From: CAUYUA01 sp963575675 | Lineage (GTDB): Bacteria; Pseudomonadota; Alphaproteobacteria; Azospirillales; Azospirillaceae | Direction: 5' to 3' | Length of the DNA stretch: 64,000 nucleotides | NCBI GenBank assembly: GCA_963575675.1 | Contig: CAUYUA010000283.1 | Location: 15,700-79,699 of the forward strand | In this document: positions 63,845 through 64,000 of the stretch, piece by piece | Numbering within the stretch: the stretch's first letter is position 1 | How the letters are laid out: the number at the start of each line of letters is the position of its first letter | Translations under genes and position numbers: made by a program | Notes under the pieces: model-generated | What the model was told of the DNA's origin: nothing | The model's database searches: none | The model's input: the letters and a program-made list of their open reading frames with translations, nothing else

Positions 63845-64000
63845 TCAATGTCCGTGTCTATAGCCCCATAAGTATCGCTCAATCCATAGTTTTTCCTTCT
63901 TTGAGTTTGGCTCAATTTTCGTTAGGTCGAGAGGCTTACCCATGATAGCATCCATTACGTCAATATGGAGGATGCAATGGATAACCGAGCTTTCCGTTCG
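63845..64000 (-). CDS. 3' end of an unidentified gene (cut by window edge)
   Basis: The minus strand is open from the window edge to a TGA at 63845 and encodes 51 residues ending KEKLWIERYLWGYRHGH. The composition is hydrophilic with Lys/Glu near the end and a hydrophobic stretch (VIHCILHIDVMDAIMG) before it. It is convergent with the membrane-protein gene, 2 bp after its stop. The family cannot be named from this piece. Confidence 0.45.
   Translation of the reverse strand, partial: RTESSVIHCILHIDVMDAIMGKPLDLTKIEPNSKKEKLWIERYLWGYRHGH

Overview
This looks like a chromosomal segment of an alphaproteobacterium, most likely a Rhodospirillales-type lineage. The evidence is gene content and order: sdhE beside mfd, zapA beside a probable 6S RNA and a 5-formyltetrahydrofolate cyclo-ligase gene, chorismate mutase-hisC-tyrC divergent from metX, mutM followed by an enoyl-CoA hydratase, and an mmgR/suhB-like small RNA. 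Most genes are moderately GC-rich housekeeping genes. They are separated by unusually long intergenic regions full of hairpin-rich dispersed repeats.

Layout. 1-600: mfd start (cut by the window edge) and sdhE. 1000-5870: a minus-strand sulfur cluster of encapsulin shell protein (Family 2A, SrpI-like), cysteine desulfurase with a 290-residue disordered N-terminal cargo domain, serine O-acetyltransferase and a single-domain rhodanese. This is the most striking system in the window. 6190-12480: a small ORF, a 630-residue cytoplasmic protein resembling a degenerate GGDEF/GGDEF/EAL protein, a DinG-type helicase and queC. 12660-16960: NAD(P)HX repair enzyme, a secreted papain-like protein with a DUF4384-like tail, pspC and pspB. 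17400-22230: HNH endonuclease, small unknown protein, YgjP-like metallopeptidase, secreted c-type cytochrome-like protein, mmgR-like sRNA and nagA. 22800-28600: exported unknown protein, panB, panC and three tandem paralogous small membrane proteins. 28600-34880: a ~315 bp palindromic element, YmdB-like phosphoesterase, 5-FCL, 6S RNA, zapA, coiled-coil protein, serA and a DUF882 peptidase. 35000-44780: a large BarA-like hybrid kinase, htpG, hisS, an SDR and a DUF1624 membrane protein. 45130-47500: a pentapeptide-repeat gene split by an IS630-family element. 47840-52870: small protein, tyrC, hisC, chorismate mutase and divergent metX. 53270-57200: unknown protein, two crcB genes, mutM, exported protein and enoyl-CoA hydratase. 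57410-59160: a two-gene AAA ATPase/TOPRIM-like (DUF3226) cassette that resembles defence pairs such as PARIS or OLD. 59475-61340: membrane protein and lysC. 61335-64000: a MITE-like repeat, an IS5-family remnant, an AT-rich polytopic membrane protein and the 3' end of a convergent gene.

How the parts fit. In the sulfur cluster, CysE makes O-acetylserine for cysteine synthesis and the desulfurase takes sulfur from cysteine to a persulfide. By analogy with known Family 2A systems the desulfurase is packaged in the shell, and the rhodanese may accept or relay the sulfane sulfur. Amino-acid genes (serA, hisC, tyrC, chorismate mutase, metX, lysC) and pantothenate genes (panB, panC) are ordinary biosynthesis. 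Two repeat families (a two-hairpin element in seven copies, and a family of hairpins or longer palindromes built around GGTCCAGG...CCTGGACC) fill most gaps and often sit where convergent genes need terminators. No tRNA, rRNA or CRISPR array was seen.
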